Origin: JAJEEA01 sp965243615
GTDB taxonomy: Bacteria > Acidobacteriota > Vicinamibacteria > Vicinamibacterales > UBA8438
Reading direction: 5' to 3'
Assembly: GCA_965243615.1 (NCBI GenBank)
Contig: CBDEVO010000003.1
Span: 1,984,001-2,048,000, forward strand
DNA: 64,000 nucleotides
The notes under the pieces were generated by a model. That model was not told the DNA's origin and searched no databases. It worked only from the letters and a program-made list of their open reading frames with translations. A program made the translations under genes and the position numbers. This document shows positions 35,096 to 43,861 of this stretch, one piece after another; the stretch's first letter is position 1, and each line of letters begins with the position of its first letter.

Positions 35096-35941
35096 CTACC
35101 CGCGCCCCGCGCGCTCGAGCCGCTTCTGCAGCCGGGCCAGCGTGTCCCGCGTGCGGGACAGCTCCGCCATCAGCTCCTTGTGCGTCGGGGGCGCCGCGAG
35201 GTCGCGCAGCCGGTCCTGCTTCGCCTCGTCGAGGCTGTTGATCACCACCGCGATGAACAGGTTGATGACCACGAACGTGCCGACCACGACGAAGCTCACG
35301 AAGTACGCCCACGCCCACCAGTGGTGCTCCAGCGCGGCGTACATGATGTCGGTCCAGTCCTCCAGGGTGACGATGCGGAAGAGCGACAGGAGCGAGATGC
35401 CGAGGGTGCGCCAGTGGGTCGGGTCGACGTCGCGGAACAGGTGGTAGCCGGCCACGCCGTAGACGTAGAAGACGATCGACATCAGCGCGAGCACGTTGAA
35501 CATGCCGGGCACCGAGCGGATCAGGGTGGCGACGATGAGCCGCAGCTCGGGCAGCGCCGACACGAGCCGCAGCACGCGGAAGAGGCGGGCGAGCCGGGCG
35601 AGGGTCGCCAGCTCGCCGGTGGCCGGCAGCAGGCTGATGGCGATGACCGTGAAGTCGAAGAGGTTCCAGCCGTCCGCGAAGTAGTCCCGGAGCCGCGGCC
35701 ATACCGCCGCCATCTTGATCAGGGCCTCGACGACGAAGATGGCGAGGAACGCCTGGCTGGCCAGCGCGAACGCCCCGCCGAAGCGCGCGGCGAGGGCGAC
35801 CGACGTGTCGAGGCCGATGACGACGGCGTTGGCGACGATGACGGCGGTGACGCCATGCCGGAACCACGCGGCGCCGACCACGCCGCGCGCCCGGGCGGCG
35901 AGCGGGCCATCCGGGCGGGATGGCGAACCGGCTGGGCTCAT
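35096..35941 (-). CDS. Voltage-gated cation channel, NaChBac/NavAb superfamily, acidic filter
   Basis: A 281-aa one-domain channel subunit, expected to form tetramers in the inner membrane. S1 about 31-50, S2 about 63-80, S3 about 92-106, S4 about 111-130 with gating arginines in LARLARLFRVLRLVS, S5 about 145-165, pore loop and S6 about 210-237, then a charged C-terminal helix (about 255-278) suited to a coiled-coil bundle. The selectivity filter is TLEDWTD (192-198); sodium channels of this family carry TLESW. Acidic residues at filter positions 4 and 7 are known to favour calcium in engineered and natural relatives, so calcium permeation is inferred. Confidence 0.9.
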   Translation of the reverse strand: MSPAGSPSRPDGPLAARARGVVGAAWFRHGVTAVIVANAVVIGLDTSVALAARFGGAFALASQAFLAIFVVEALIKMAAVWPRLRDYFADGWNLFDFTVIAISLLPATGELATLARLARLFRVLRLVSALPELRLIVATLIRSVPGMFNVLALMSIVFYVYGVAGYHLFRDVDPTHWRTLGISLLSLFRIVTLEDWTDIMYAALEHHWWAWAYFVSFVVVGTFVVINLFIAVVINSLDEAKQDRLRDLAAPPTHKELMAELSRTRDTLARLQKRLERAGRG

Positions 35942-36065
35942 CGAGCGGGTGTCTCCGGGATGGGGTGCGTTCGCGACATCGGTGCCTGATCCTATAGCTC
36001 CATGTCTTCTGGGACTACTTGGGGCCCTGTTTTGGAGAAGTTGCCGGAGACCCTCGTGATGTCGG

Positions 36066-37226
36066 CTACTGATAGCGGAACGTCCGCGCCGCCGCGGCGG
36101 CGCAGGCGAGGGCGGCGGCGGCCAGGGCGGCCGCGTGGGGCAGGGCGGCGGCGGGGCCGTAGCCGAAGCTCACCAGCTTGTGCAGCGCGTCCATGGTCCA
36201 CCCGGTGGGCAGGAAGCCGGCGAGCGACTGCATCCACGCCGGGGTGATCTCGATCGGCCACCAGCAGCCGCCGAGGGCGGCCAGCGCCATCGTGCCCAGC
36301 ACGCCGATGCCCGCCATCTGACCTTCGCTGCGGGCGAGGTTGCCCAGGAGGAGGGCGAGCGAGGCGTTGAGCCCGGCCCACGCGAGGAGGACGAGGCCCA
36401 CCATGCCCACCGCGGCGCCCCAGTCCATCCCGAACAGGACGCGGCCGACGAGCATGGCGAAGCCGATCTGCACCACGCCCAGGGCCATGCGCGCCGCCCA
36501 CTTGCCGGCCACCACGGAGGCGGGCCGGACCGGGGTCGACGCGAGCCGGCGCAGCAGGCCCTGCTTCCGCTCGATGACGAGGGTGATGCCGCCGGTGGTC
36601 ATCAGCACGAGCATCGTGAACATGACCATGGTGCCGGGGACGGCCTGCGCGTAGCCGGTCGGCGGGTCCTCCCGCCGGCCCGCGGAGCTGACCTCGAGGG
36701 TGACCGTGCGCGGCGCCGCCTCGAGGGCCGCGAACGTCTCCGGCGATGCGCCGCCGTCGAGGACCGACGCGGCCGCGAGGTCGGCCAGCACCGTGTAGAC
36801 GGCTCGTCCCACGCGAAGCTGGTCGTACTGGCGGTTGAGGTCGTCGCCGCGGCGGTCGAAGGTCAGCACCGCCTGGTTCCCGTCGAGGACCGAGGCGGTC
36901 AGATCGTCGTGGCCGGCCGCCGGCCCGGGCAGCGTCAGCCGCCGCGCGTACCCTTCCGCCTCTTCCTCCGACGCCGGCGTCGCCACCGCGAAGTTCTGCT
37001 CCGCGAGCCGGCGGGTCAGCTCGGCCACGAGGAAGCCGCCGTTCTCCGTCCCGCGGAGCGCGATCGGGTCGGGCCGGTCGGGGTCGGAGGTGCCGAATCC
37101 GCCGGTGACCGTGCCCAGGAAGTAGAAGAAGAGCACCGGCATCGCGAAGGTCCACAGCAGTGTCTCGCGCGCCAGCAGCATGCGGCGCAGGTCGTGCCGT
37201 GCGATGAGCCAGGCGTCCCCCCACAT
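36066..37226 (-). CDS. ABC-2 type exporter permease, second subunit
   Basis: A 386-aa permease of the ABC2_membrane_3/YhfK type. One N-terminal helix (about 22-42), a long extracytoplasmic domain (about 45-205), then five helices (LVLMTTGGITLVIERKQGLLRRLASTPV follows the first). The 'ERKQGLLRRLASTPV' block is the usual coupling-helix region. It is the last gene of an ATPase-permease-permease unit. The 125 bp between its stop and the channel gene hold a protein-like but start-less tail (see findings). Confidence 0.88.
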   Translation of the reverse strand: MWGDAWLIARHDLRRMLLARETLLWTFAMPVLFFYFLGTVTGGFGTSDPDRPDPIALRGTENGGFLVAELTRRLAEQNFAVATPASEEEAEGYARRLTLPGPAAGHDDLTASVLDGNQAVLTFDRRGDDLNRQYDQLRVGRAVYTVLADLAAASVLDGGASPETFAALEAAPRTVTLEVSSAGRREDPPTGYAQAVPGTMVMFTMLVLMTTGGITLVIERKQGLLRRLASTPVRPASVVAGKWAARMALGVVQIGFAMLVGRVLFGMDWGAAVGMVGLVLLAWAGLNASLALLLGNLARSEGQMAGIGVLGTMALAALGGCWWPIEITPAWMQSLAGFLPTGWTMDALHKLVSFGYGPAAALPHAAALAAAALACAAAAARTFRYQ

Positions 37227-37302
37227 GATCAGTTCACCATCCGTCTGACGGCGCGATGCCGACCCGAGCCTCCGGGACGAACCCGGGCGTCCCCCCGCAT
37301 CG

Positions 37303-38559
37303 TCAGCTCACCAGGAAGCCGCCGCGCAGCCGCCGCACCGAGAGCGCGAACGCGGCCGCGGCGGGAAGGCCGATGGCGAGGGCCGCCGCGAGCAGGCCGG
37401 CGGCGTCGGGCCGCCCCGCGACGATCTCCTTGAGTCTTACCACGGCGAGGCCGTTCGGCGTCCACCGGCCGATGGCCGCCATCCACTCGGGCATCGCCTC
37501 GAAGGGGAAGAACGAGCCACCCAGCATCATGATGGGGAACAGCACCAGGTTCGAGAGCATGCCGCCGGCCTGCTGCCCCGAGGCGAGAAGCTGCAGCAGC
37601 ACGAAGTAGCTGAGCATCACCGCGCCCGCGAACGCGATCCAGAGGACGGCGAGGGGGGCGTAGAGCGGCGGCAGGTCGAGGAGGGCCATGCCCAGCGCCA
37701 CCCCGACCGCCGCGACGAGGCCGACGAGCGACCCCCCCGCGAGCAGCTTGCCGGCGAGGAACGCGGCCATCGGCGGCGGCGCGGACGCGGCGCGGCGCAG
37801 GGTGCCGAGCCGCTTCTCGTCCCAGACATCGCCGCTCATCCCCTGCGCGGTGAACAGGATCGACATGAAGATCATGCCGGGCAGGAGGATCATGCCGATG
37901 GCGGCGACGCCCTGCGGCGCGTCCGACTCGCCGGCGTCGGGGGGGGCGACGACCTCGACGGTGAGCACCGGCGGCGACAGCGTGTTGCCGAGCTCCCGCA
38001 GGCGCGTGTTGATGGCGGTGCTCAGCTCGGCGACGGCGTCGTTCGAGAAGAAGTCTTCCCCATCGGGCGGGCCGTCGAGGATGCGGCGGGCGGGCCCGCC
38101 GAGGAGGCGCTCGCCGTAGAAGGCGAGCTCGACCGCGATCTCGAGCGCCTCCTCGATCAGGCCGGGCAGGATGCGCTGGGCCGGGTTGGTGACGAGCCGG
38201 ATCTGGGCCGTCCCCTCCCCGAGCACCGCTTCCTGCAGGCCGGGCGGCAGGATGACGAGGGCGCTGGCGTCGCCGGCGTCCATGAGGCGGCGGCCCTCGT
38301 CCACGTCCACCGGCGTGACGTCGAAGAGCTCGGCGGCGGGTCCCTGGACCGCACCGCCGACCAGGCCGCTCAGGAACGACTCGTCCTCGTCGGCCACCAG
38401 CAGGCGCCCCCGCGGGGAGCTCCCTCCGTCGCCGCTGACGAGGACGATGAGACCGCCGATGGCCAGCGGCAGCCCCATCCAGGTGAGCAGGCCCACGGGG
38501 TCCGCGAGCTGCCGGCGCAGATCCTTGAGCGCGGTGGTGACGACGAAGCGCCCCGTCAC
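37303..38559 (-). CDS. ABC-2 type exporter permease, first subunit
   Basis: A 418-aa permease with GTG start overlapping the ATPase stop (GTGA). N-terminal helix about 24-40 (GLLTWMGLPLAIGGLIVLVS), large extracytoplasmic domain about 45-215, then helices from IGMILLPGMIFMSILF to LLAAALAIGLPAAAAFAL. The coupling segment is SGDVWDEKRLGTLRRAAS. Together with the second permease it should form a heterodimeric pore for a multidrug- or lipid-type exporter. A short duplicated segment lies in the 76 bp before the next gene. Confidence 0.88.
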   Translation of the reverse strand: MTGRFVVTTALKDLRRQLADPVGLLTWMGLPLAIGGLIVLVSGDGGSSPRGRLLVADEDESFLSGLVGGAVQGPAAELFDVTPVDVDEGRRLMDAGDASALVILPPGLQEAVLGEGTAQIRLVTNPAQRILPGLIEEALEIAVELAFYGERLLGGPARRILDGPPDGEDFFSNDAVAELSTAINTRLRELGNTLSPPVLTVEVVAPPDAGESDAPQGVAAIGMILLPGMIFMSILFTAQGMSGDVWDEKRLGTLRRAASAPPPMAAFLAGKLLAGGSLVGLVAAVGVALGMALLDLPPLYAPLAVLWIAFAGAVMLSYFVLLQLLASGQQAGGMLSNLVLFPIMMLGGSFFPFEAMPEWMAAIGRWTPNGLAVVRLKEIVAGRPDAAGLLAAALAIGLPAAAAFALSVRRLRGGFLVS

Positions 38560-39485
38560 TCGCGCAGCTCCCGCCCCGTGAGGGTGATGAACAGGTTCTC
38601 GAGGCTCGGCTGGCTGAGGGTGATCTCGGCGACCTCTCCGCCCGCGCCGGCGACCGCCTCGAGGATGGCGGGCAGCCGCCGCGAAGCCGAGCCCGCCGCG
38701 ATGAGGAGGACGCCGTCGTCGGCACTCACCACCCCGGCGTCGCCGAGGGCCTCGACCGCGACCCGCGCCCGATCCGGAGCGAACGCGCCGGTCAGCCGCA
38801 GCAGGTCCCGCTCGCCGACCATCGCCCGGAGCTCGGCCAGCGTCCCGGCCGCGAGGATGCGGCCGTGGTCCACGATCGCGAGCCGGTCGCACAGCTCCTG
38901 CGCCTCTTCCATGTAGTGCGTGGTGTAGAGGACGCAGGCGCCCGCCGCCACCTGCTCGCGCACGAGGTCGAGCAGCCGCACGCGGCTCTGCGGGTCGACC
39001 CCCGCGGTGGGCTCGTCGAGCAGTAGGACGCGCGGCCGGTGGACGATGCCGCAGCCGAAGTTCAGACGGCGCTTCATGCCCCCGCTGTACCGCTTGACCG
39101 GCTCGCGCGCGCGGTCGAGCAGCCCGGTCAGCTCCAGCACCTCGCCGACCCGCCGCTTCAGCTCCGGCCCCCGCAGGCCGTAGGCGGCGCCCCAGTAGCC
39201 GAGGTTGTCGGCCGCGCTCAGGTCCTCGTAGAGGGCCAGCTCCTGCGGCACCACGCCGATGCACGACCGCGCCGCGCGCCCGTCGAGCACCACGTCGTGC
39301 CCGAGCACGTGGATGCGGCCCGACGACGGGGCCAGCAGGCCCGAGATGCAGCCGATGGTCGTCGACTTGCCCGCCCCGTTGGGACCCAGCAGCCCGAAGA
39401 TGCCGCCCTCGCTCGCGACGAAGCTGACCCCGTCCACCGCGACGAGGTCGCCGTAGCTCTTGCGCAGCGCGTCTACCGTGATCAA
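38556..39485 (-). CDS. ABC transporter ATP-binding protein (DrrA-like)
   Basis: A 309-aa ATPase. Walker A is GLLGPNGAGKSTT, signature YSGGMKRRLNFG, Walker B VLLLDEPTAGVD and H-loop LYTTHYMEEAQ. The C-terminal 90 residues (ending PSLENLFITLTGRELRE) are the regulatory tail of the drug/polysaccharide exporter branch. The start is TTG at 39485: AGGAGG lies 4 bases upstream and no ATG is suitable. It heads the three-gene exporter operon. Confidence 0.92.
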   Translation of the reverse strand: MITVDALRKSYGDLVAVDGVSFVASEGGIFGLLGPNGAGKSTTIGCISGLLAPSSGRIHVLGHDVVLDGRAARSCIGVVPQELALYEDLSAADNLGYWGAAYGLRGPELKRRVGEVLELTGLLDRAREPVKRYSGGMKRRLNFGCGIVHRPRVLLLDEPTAGVDPQSRVRLLDLVREQVAAGACVLYTTHYMEEAQELCDRLAIVDHGRILAAGTLAELRAMVGERDLLRLTGAFAPDRARVAVEALGDAGVVSADDGVLLIAAGSASRRLPAILEAVAGAGGEVAEITLSQPSLENLFITLTGRELRE

Positions 39486-39514
39486 CGTTCCTCCTGCCCT
39501 GTCCCTACGTTGAA

Positions 39515-39760
39515 CCCGGGGTTCGGGTTCATGGCCGGTTCACCGCGGATGCGGCCGATCCGATCCCATGATGGCGGTGTGTAGCACCCCGGGGTTGGCG
39601 TCATGACCGGTTTCCCGGGCCGGTGCGCGGGTGGCGGAGCGCCGCCCGGTTGGCCGCAAGACCCGGACACGCGGGCTCATGGCCGGTCCCCGGGCCAGTG
39701 CGCCGGGTGGTGGTTCGCCGCCCGGTTGGCGGCAGGACCCGGCACTCGGGTTCATGGCCG
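39515..39760. repeat. Imperfect 75-bp tandem repeats in a 355-bp intergenic region
   Basis: Units at 39602-39677 and 39678-39752 share TCATG[A/G]CCGGT..CCCGGGCC, GCCGCCCGGTTGGC and GACCCGG..AC.CGGG. A partial unit begins at 39528 (GGGTTCATGGCCGG) and another at 39753. The stretch between the exporter operon and the fic gene contains no gene; the repeats occupy most of it. The last part holds the fic promoter. Confidence 0.75.
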
Positions 39761-39805
39761 TCGTCGACCGCGGGATCGGCCCGAATGACGGTTAGTTCGG
39801 CCGCG

Positions 39806-39834
39806 TTGTCGCGGCATGACCGCCGTGCTACGCT
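39806..39834 (+). promoter_or_regulatory. Predicted promoter of the fic gene, leaderless start
   Basis: TTGTCG (39806-39811), a 17-bp spacer and TACGCT (39829-39834) are followed after 6 bases by the ATG at 39841. The expected transcription start therefore coincides with the start codon, and no ribosome site is present. Confidence 0.5.
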
Positions 39835-39840
39835 GGCGGT

Positions 39841-40836
39841 ATGGGAAGCGGGAAGCCGCCCGAGGCAGTCTGGAGGCCCATTGAGGACCTGCCGGCCGAC
39901 GCCGCTTCGTGGGGATCGTCGCACTACCGGGAGCGCGTCCGGCGCTGGCAGGAGGCTCGCGCCCGGCTCCTGGACCCAGCCGTCGACCGGACCCTGCTCG
40001 ACATCTGGCTCCGCGAGCGGGCTCGCGCGTTCGCCATCGAGACCGGACAGATAGAGGGGCTCTATACGCTGCGGCGCGGGGTGACCGAGCAACTGATCGC
40101 GGAGGGCTTCGGGGGGGTGCGCGCCGCCCACGCCATCGAGCCGGGTCTCTCGGACCGGACCTTGAAGGGCCTGCTCGAGGACCAGCACGCGGCAATCGAG
40201 CTGGTGTTCGAGGCCGCCGCCGGCCGCCGCCCGCTGTCCCACCACACCATGAAGAGCTGGCACCAGCTCCTGACCCGCCACCAGGAGCACGCGGTGGGCA
40301 TTCGCGACGGCAGGCGCGTGGCGATCCCCCTGCTTCGCGGCGAGTACAAGATCCGGCCGAACAACCCGCGGCGGCCCGACGGCGTCGTCCACGAGTACTG
40401 CCCCCCCGAGCAGACCCGCAGCGAGATGGATCGGCTGCTCGAGATGCACCACGGTCACGTGGACCGCGGCCTGCCTGCGGAGGTGGAGGCGGCTTGGCTG
40501 CACCATCGCTTCGTCCGCATCCATCCCTTCCAGGACGGCAACGGCCGCATGGCGCGGCTGCTGATGGCCTACGTCTTCGCCCGCGCCGGGGAGTTTCCGC
40601 CGGTCATCTCGATGATGCAGCGCAACGACTACATTCGGCACCTGGAGTGGGCCGACGGCGGTGACCTGCCGCCTTTCGTCGAGTACCTGGCCGACCTTGC
40701 CGCGACTACCACCCTGTCGGCGATTCGCGTCGCGGACGATGTGCTTGGGGGGCGACCCTGGAGGACGCACGGCAACGGCGGGCAGACGGTGCGGGAATCG
40801 GACGGTCAGTGGCGGTATCTCCCGCCCGTCTCCTGA
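39841..40836 (+). CDS. fic: Fic-domain protein, class II (N-terminal inhibitory helix)
   Basis: A 331-aa protein. The catalytic motif is complete: His228 in HPFQDGNGRMARLL (HPFxDGNGR). An inhibitory motif (S/T)xxxE(G/N) occurs near the N-terminus as Thr68-GQI-Glu72-Gly73 (ETGQIEG), making this a class II, self-inhibited enzyme. The flap region LRGEYKIRPN is also present. Fic proteins of this build transfer AMP to protein hydroxyl groups; the target cannot be read. The C-terminal region is short, without a clear winged-helix domain. Monocistronic. Confidence 0.9.
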   Translation: MGSGKPPEAVWRPIEDLPADAASWGSSHYRERVRRWQEARARLLDPAVDRTLLDIWLRERARAFAIETGQIEGLYTLRRGVTEQLIAEGFGGVRAAHAIEPGLSDRTLKGLLEDQHAAIELVFEAAAGRRPLSHHTMKSWHQLLTRHQEHAVGIRDGRRVAIPLLRGEYKIRPNNPRRPDGVVHEYCPPEQTRSEMDRLLEMHHGHVDRGLPAEVEAAWLHHRFVRIHPFQDGNGRMARLLMAYVFARAGEFPPVISMMQRNDYIRHLEWADGGDLPPFVEYLADLAATTTLSAIRVADDVLGGRPWRTHGNGGQTVRESDGQWRYLPPVS

Positions 40837-40902
40837 CCCGGACCGCGCCGGCGAGCCGGACGAACGCCCCGTTCGCGCGTCACGCGCTCCGTACCGCGCC
40901 AG

Positions 40903-41769
40903 CTAAGCGTCGCCGATCCCCGGTACCGATTCGTCCGCCGCGCCCGCGCCACGGACCCGGATCGGCCAGCGCGACGGCTCGTGGTGCTCCAGGTACTCGC
41001 GCCGCGAGACCGAGCCGACGATCATCGACTTCGTCAGCCACCAGTTCTTCGGCCGGGCGCCGAAGATGATGTGGGCGAGGCTCAGCCCGGCGAGGGACAG
41101 GCCGGTCATGCCGTGGAAGACGTAGATCCAGCCCCACGCGCCCTCGGGGAGGATGTAGGGGTTGGGGGTGATGAACGGCGTGCCCATGCGCCACAGCATC
41201 ACCATGCCGGTCAGGGCCACCGTGCATCCCACGAACGTCAGCACCAGGTGATACAGGCGGTTGCCGATGGGGTACTTGGCCGGATGCGGCCCCGGCACGT
41301 CGTGGCCCGCCTCGCGCATGACTTCGGCCTTGAACTCGGGGATGTCCTTCGGGCCCACCCAGATCGACCAGAAGTCGAGGAAGAACACGGTGTGGAAGAT
41401 GTGGAAGACGATGGCCCCGGTCAGCACGAGGCCGGCGGTGTAGTGGATGCCCACCCAGTCGAACCGCCACCCCATGATCGGGAAGAACGCAGTGCCCAGC
41501 AGCGTGAAGATGGACGCGGCCATCACCCAGTGGAACAGCCTGGCCATGAACGAGTGCCGCTTGACGCGCTTCGGCAGTCCGGCGTGCTTCGCCTCGAGGG
41601 CGTCCGTCTCCGCCTTGCCGCGGACCCGGTGGGCCGACAGGATGACGTAGGACGCGTGCGCGACCAGGAAGGTGATGAAGACGAAGATCGACACCCACAG
41701 GACGTTCCACGCGACATGCGTCAGCACCTCGCGTCCCCAAGGGTCGGCGGCGGTTTCGACAAGGCCCAC
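40903..41769 (-). CDS. Membrane cytochrome b (cytochrome b561/hydrogenase-type)
   Basis: A 288-aa integral membrane protein from GTG 41769, with GGAGG 8 bases upstream. Helices at about 20-42, 80-100, 110-132, 172-194 and 215-236. Histidines able to bind two hemes lie in the helices: His80 (ARLFHWVM), His109, His123/His126 (IVFHIFHTVF), His174, His219 and His233. It resembles the cytochrome b subunits of formate dehydrogenase or hydrogenase, but no catalytic or iron-sulfur partner is adjacent. Divergent from the sulfatase gene. Confidence 0.85.
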   Translation of the reverse strand: MGLVETAADPWGREVLTHVAWNVLWVSIFVFITFLVAHASYVILSAHRVRGKAETDALEAKHAGLPKRVKRHSFMARLFHWVMAASIFTLLGTAFFPIMGWRFDWVGIHYTAGLVLTGAIVFHIFHTVFFLDFWSIWVGPKDIPEFKAEVMREAGHDVPGPHPAKYPIGNRLYHLVLTFVGCTVALTGMVMLWRMGTPFITPNPYILPEGAWGWIYVFHGMTGLSLAGLSLAHIIFGARPKNWWLTKSMIVGSVSRREYLEHHEPSRWPIRVRGAGAADESVPGIGDA

Positions 41770-41974
41770 GACGGTTTCCTCCAGGCAGTCCCTGCCCGTG
41801 CGTGCGCAGGGGCGGATCGACGGGCGTGTTCGCAACGGCGCCCGCCGCCAAGAGGATACTCTCCATGACGGCCGCTGGTCGCGGTCGGCCGCGGTATAGT
41901 GCGGTACAGAATGCGGCCCGATCGCCGGGGCGCCGGCGCGGGCTGGTGGACCGCGGCGTTGGCCGGAGGCAGCG

Positions 41975-43855
41975 GTGCGTACACGAACAATCGTGGCGGT
42001 GGCGGTGGGGGCCGCGGTATTGGCCGGGGTCGGAGCCGCGCAGGCACAGGAGCGGCCGAACATCCTGTGGCTGAGCAGCGAGGACAACGGGCCTGCCCTC
42101 GGGGCCTATGGCGACGCGTACGCCGATACGCCGAATCTGGATCGATTGGCCGAGCGCGGGACCGTCTACCTGAACGCGTGGTCGAACGCCCCGGTGTGCG
42201 CGCCCGCCCGTACCGCGATCGTCACGGGGATGTATCCGCCGGCCATCGGCGCGCACCACATGCGCAGCCGGGTGCGCCTGCCCGACGGGGTGCCGATGTT
42301 CCCCCAGCTCCTGCGCGCGGCCGGCTACTACGTGACGAACAACGCGAAGGAGGACTACAACGTCGAGAAGCCGGGCCGGGTCTGGGACGCGTCTTCGAAC
42401 GAGGCGCACTGGCGCGACCGTCCCGGGCACGGGGCGCCGGGGGCGGCGCCGTTCTTCGCGGTGTTCAACCTCGGCATCACCCACGAGAGCCGCATCCGCC
42501 AGCGGCCGCACGAGGCGGTGCACGATCCGGCCGGCGTGCGGGTCCCCGCCTATCACCCGGACACCCCGGAGGTGCGGCGGGACTGGGCGCAGTACTACGA
42601 CCGGCTGACGGAGATGGACGGGCAGGTGGGCGAGCGGCTGGCCGAGCTCGAGGCGGCGGGGCTGGCCGGCGACACCGTCGTCGTGTACTTCGGCGACCAC
42701 GGCGTGGGCCTGCCGCGGGGCAAGCGGTCGCTGCTGAACTCGGGGCTGCGGGTGCCGCTGATCGTCTACGTGCCGCCGCGTTTCCGCGAGCTCGCGGGCG
42801 ACGGCTACCGCGCCGGCGAGAGCACCGCCGAGCTCGCCTCCTTCGTCGACCTGGCCCCGACCATGCTCAGCCTCGCCGGCATTCCCCCGCCGGACCACAT
42901 GCACGGGCGGGCGCTGCTGGGGCCGCATGGGGATCCGCCCGCGGAGTACCTGTACGGGTTCCGCGGCCGCATGGACGAGCGCTACGACTTCGTCCGCGGG
43001 GTGCGCGACCAACGGTACCTGTACGTGCGGAACTACGCGCCCCACCGCATCTACGGGCAGCACGTGGCCTACATGTTCCAGACGCCGACCACCCGGGCGT
43101 GGAAGGCGCTGTATGACGCGGGACGGCTGGAGCCGGCGCAGCGCCGCTTCTGGGAGACGAAGCCGCCGGAGGAGCTGTACGATCTCGAGGCCGATCCCGA
43201 CGAGGTGAACGACCTCGCCGCCGATCCGCGGCACGCGGCGACCCTGGACCGGCTGCGCGGCGCGCTGCGCGACCACCTTTTCGCCATTCGCGATCTCGGC
43301 TTCCTGCCCGAGCCGGAGCTGCTCGCACGGAGCGGCGGCGGGGCGCCTCACGACCTCGCGCAGGACGACGAACGCTATCCCCTCGCCGAGATCGTCGACA
43401 TCGCGGATCTGGCGACCCAGCCCGGCGTCCCGGCGCTCCCGGAGCTGACGGTGGCCCTCGGGCACGCCGACAGCGCGGTGCGGTTCTGGGGAGCGGTCGG
43501 GCTGCTGGCTCGCGGCGGGCCGGCCGTCGAGGCGGCCAGGCCCGCGCTGCTGGAGGCACTCGACGACCCGTCGGCCAGCGTGCAGGTGACGGCGGCGGAG
43601 GCGCTGGGCCGATACGGGGAGGCGGACGACTTGGCCCCAGCCCTCGATCTGCTGCTGTCGCGGGCGAATCTCGACCGCAACGACCTCTTCACGTCGGTGC
43701 TGGCCCTCAACGCCCTCGACTATCTGGACGACCGCGCCCGGGACGCCGTCGAAGCCATCCGGGCCCTGCCGCGCGAGCAGGCCGGCATGCGGCGGCAGTA
43801 CCAGAGCTACGTCCCGCAGCTCGTCGACAAGATTCTGGCCGACCTCGAGCAGTAG
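41975..43855 (+). CDS. Exported sulfatase with C-terminal HEAT-like repeats
   Basis: A 626-aa protein from GTG 41975 (GGAGG 5 bases upstream). Signal peptide to about residue 25 (VGAAQAQ). The sulfatase signature is Cys75-Ala-Pro-Ala-Arg79 (NAPVCAPARTAIVTG), the cysteine being the formylglycine precursor; metal ligands lie in SSEDNGP and YFGDHG. After about 430 the sequence changes to helical repeats (LPELTVALGHADSAVRFWGA, ALLEALDDPSASVQVTAAEA) of HEAT/PBS type, an uncommon addition. No sulfatase-maturating gene is nearby. TATAGT at 41895-41900 may be a -10 box. Confidence 0.9.
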   Translation: MRTRTIVAVAVGAAVLAGVGAAQAQERPNILWLSSEDNGPALGAYGDAYADTPNLDRLAERGTVYLNAWSNAPVCAPARTAIVTGMYPPAIGAHHMRSRVRLPDGVPMFPQLLRAAGYYVTNNAKEDYNVEKPGRVWDASSNEAHWRDRPGHGAPGAAPFFAVFNLGITHESRIRQRPHEAVHDPAGVRVPAYHPDTPEVRRDWAQYYDRLTEMDGQVGERLAELEAAGLAGDTVVVYFGDHGVGLPRGKRSLLNSGLRVPLIVYVPPRFRELAGDGYRAGESTAELASFVDLAPTMLSLAGIPPPDHMHGRALLGPHGDPPAEYLYGFRGRMDERYDFVRGVRDQRYLYVRNYAPHRIYGQHVAYMFQTPTTRAWKALYDAGRLEPAQRRFWETKPPEELYDLEADPDEVNDLAADPRHAATLDRLRGALRDHLFAIRDLGFLPEPELLARSGGGAPHDLAQDDERYPLAEIVDIADLATQPGVPALPELTVALGHADSAVRFWGAVGLLARGGPAVEAARPALLEALDDPSASVQVTAAEALGRYGEADDLAPALDLLLSRANLDRNDLFTSVLALNALDYLDDRARDAVEAIRALPREQAGMRRQYQSYVPQLVDKILADLEQ

Positions 43856-43861
43856 CCGGGG

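Noticed and set aside
39515..39760. CRISPR array
   Set aside because: Tandem units are contiguous and imperfect, without unique spacers, and no cas genes are present.
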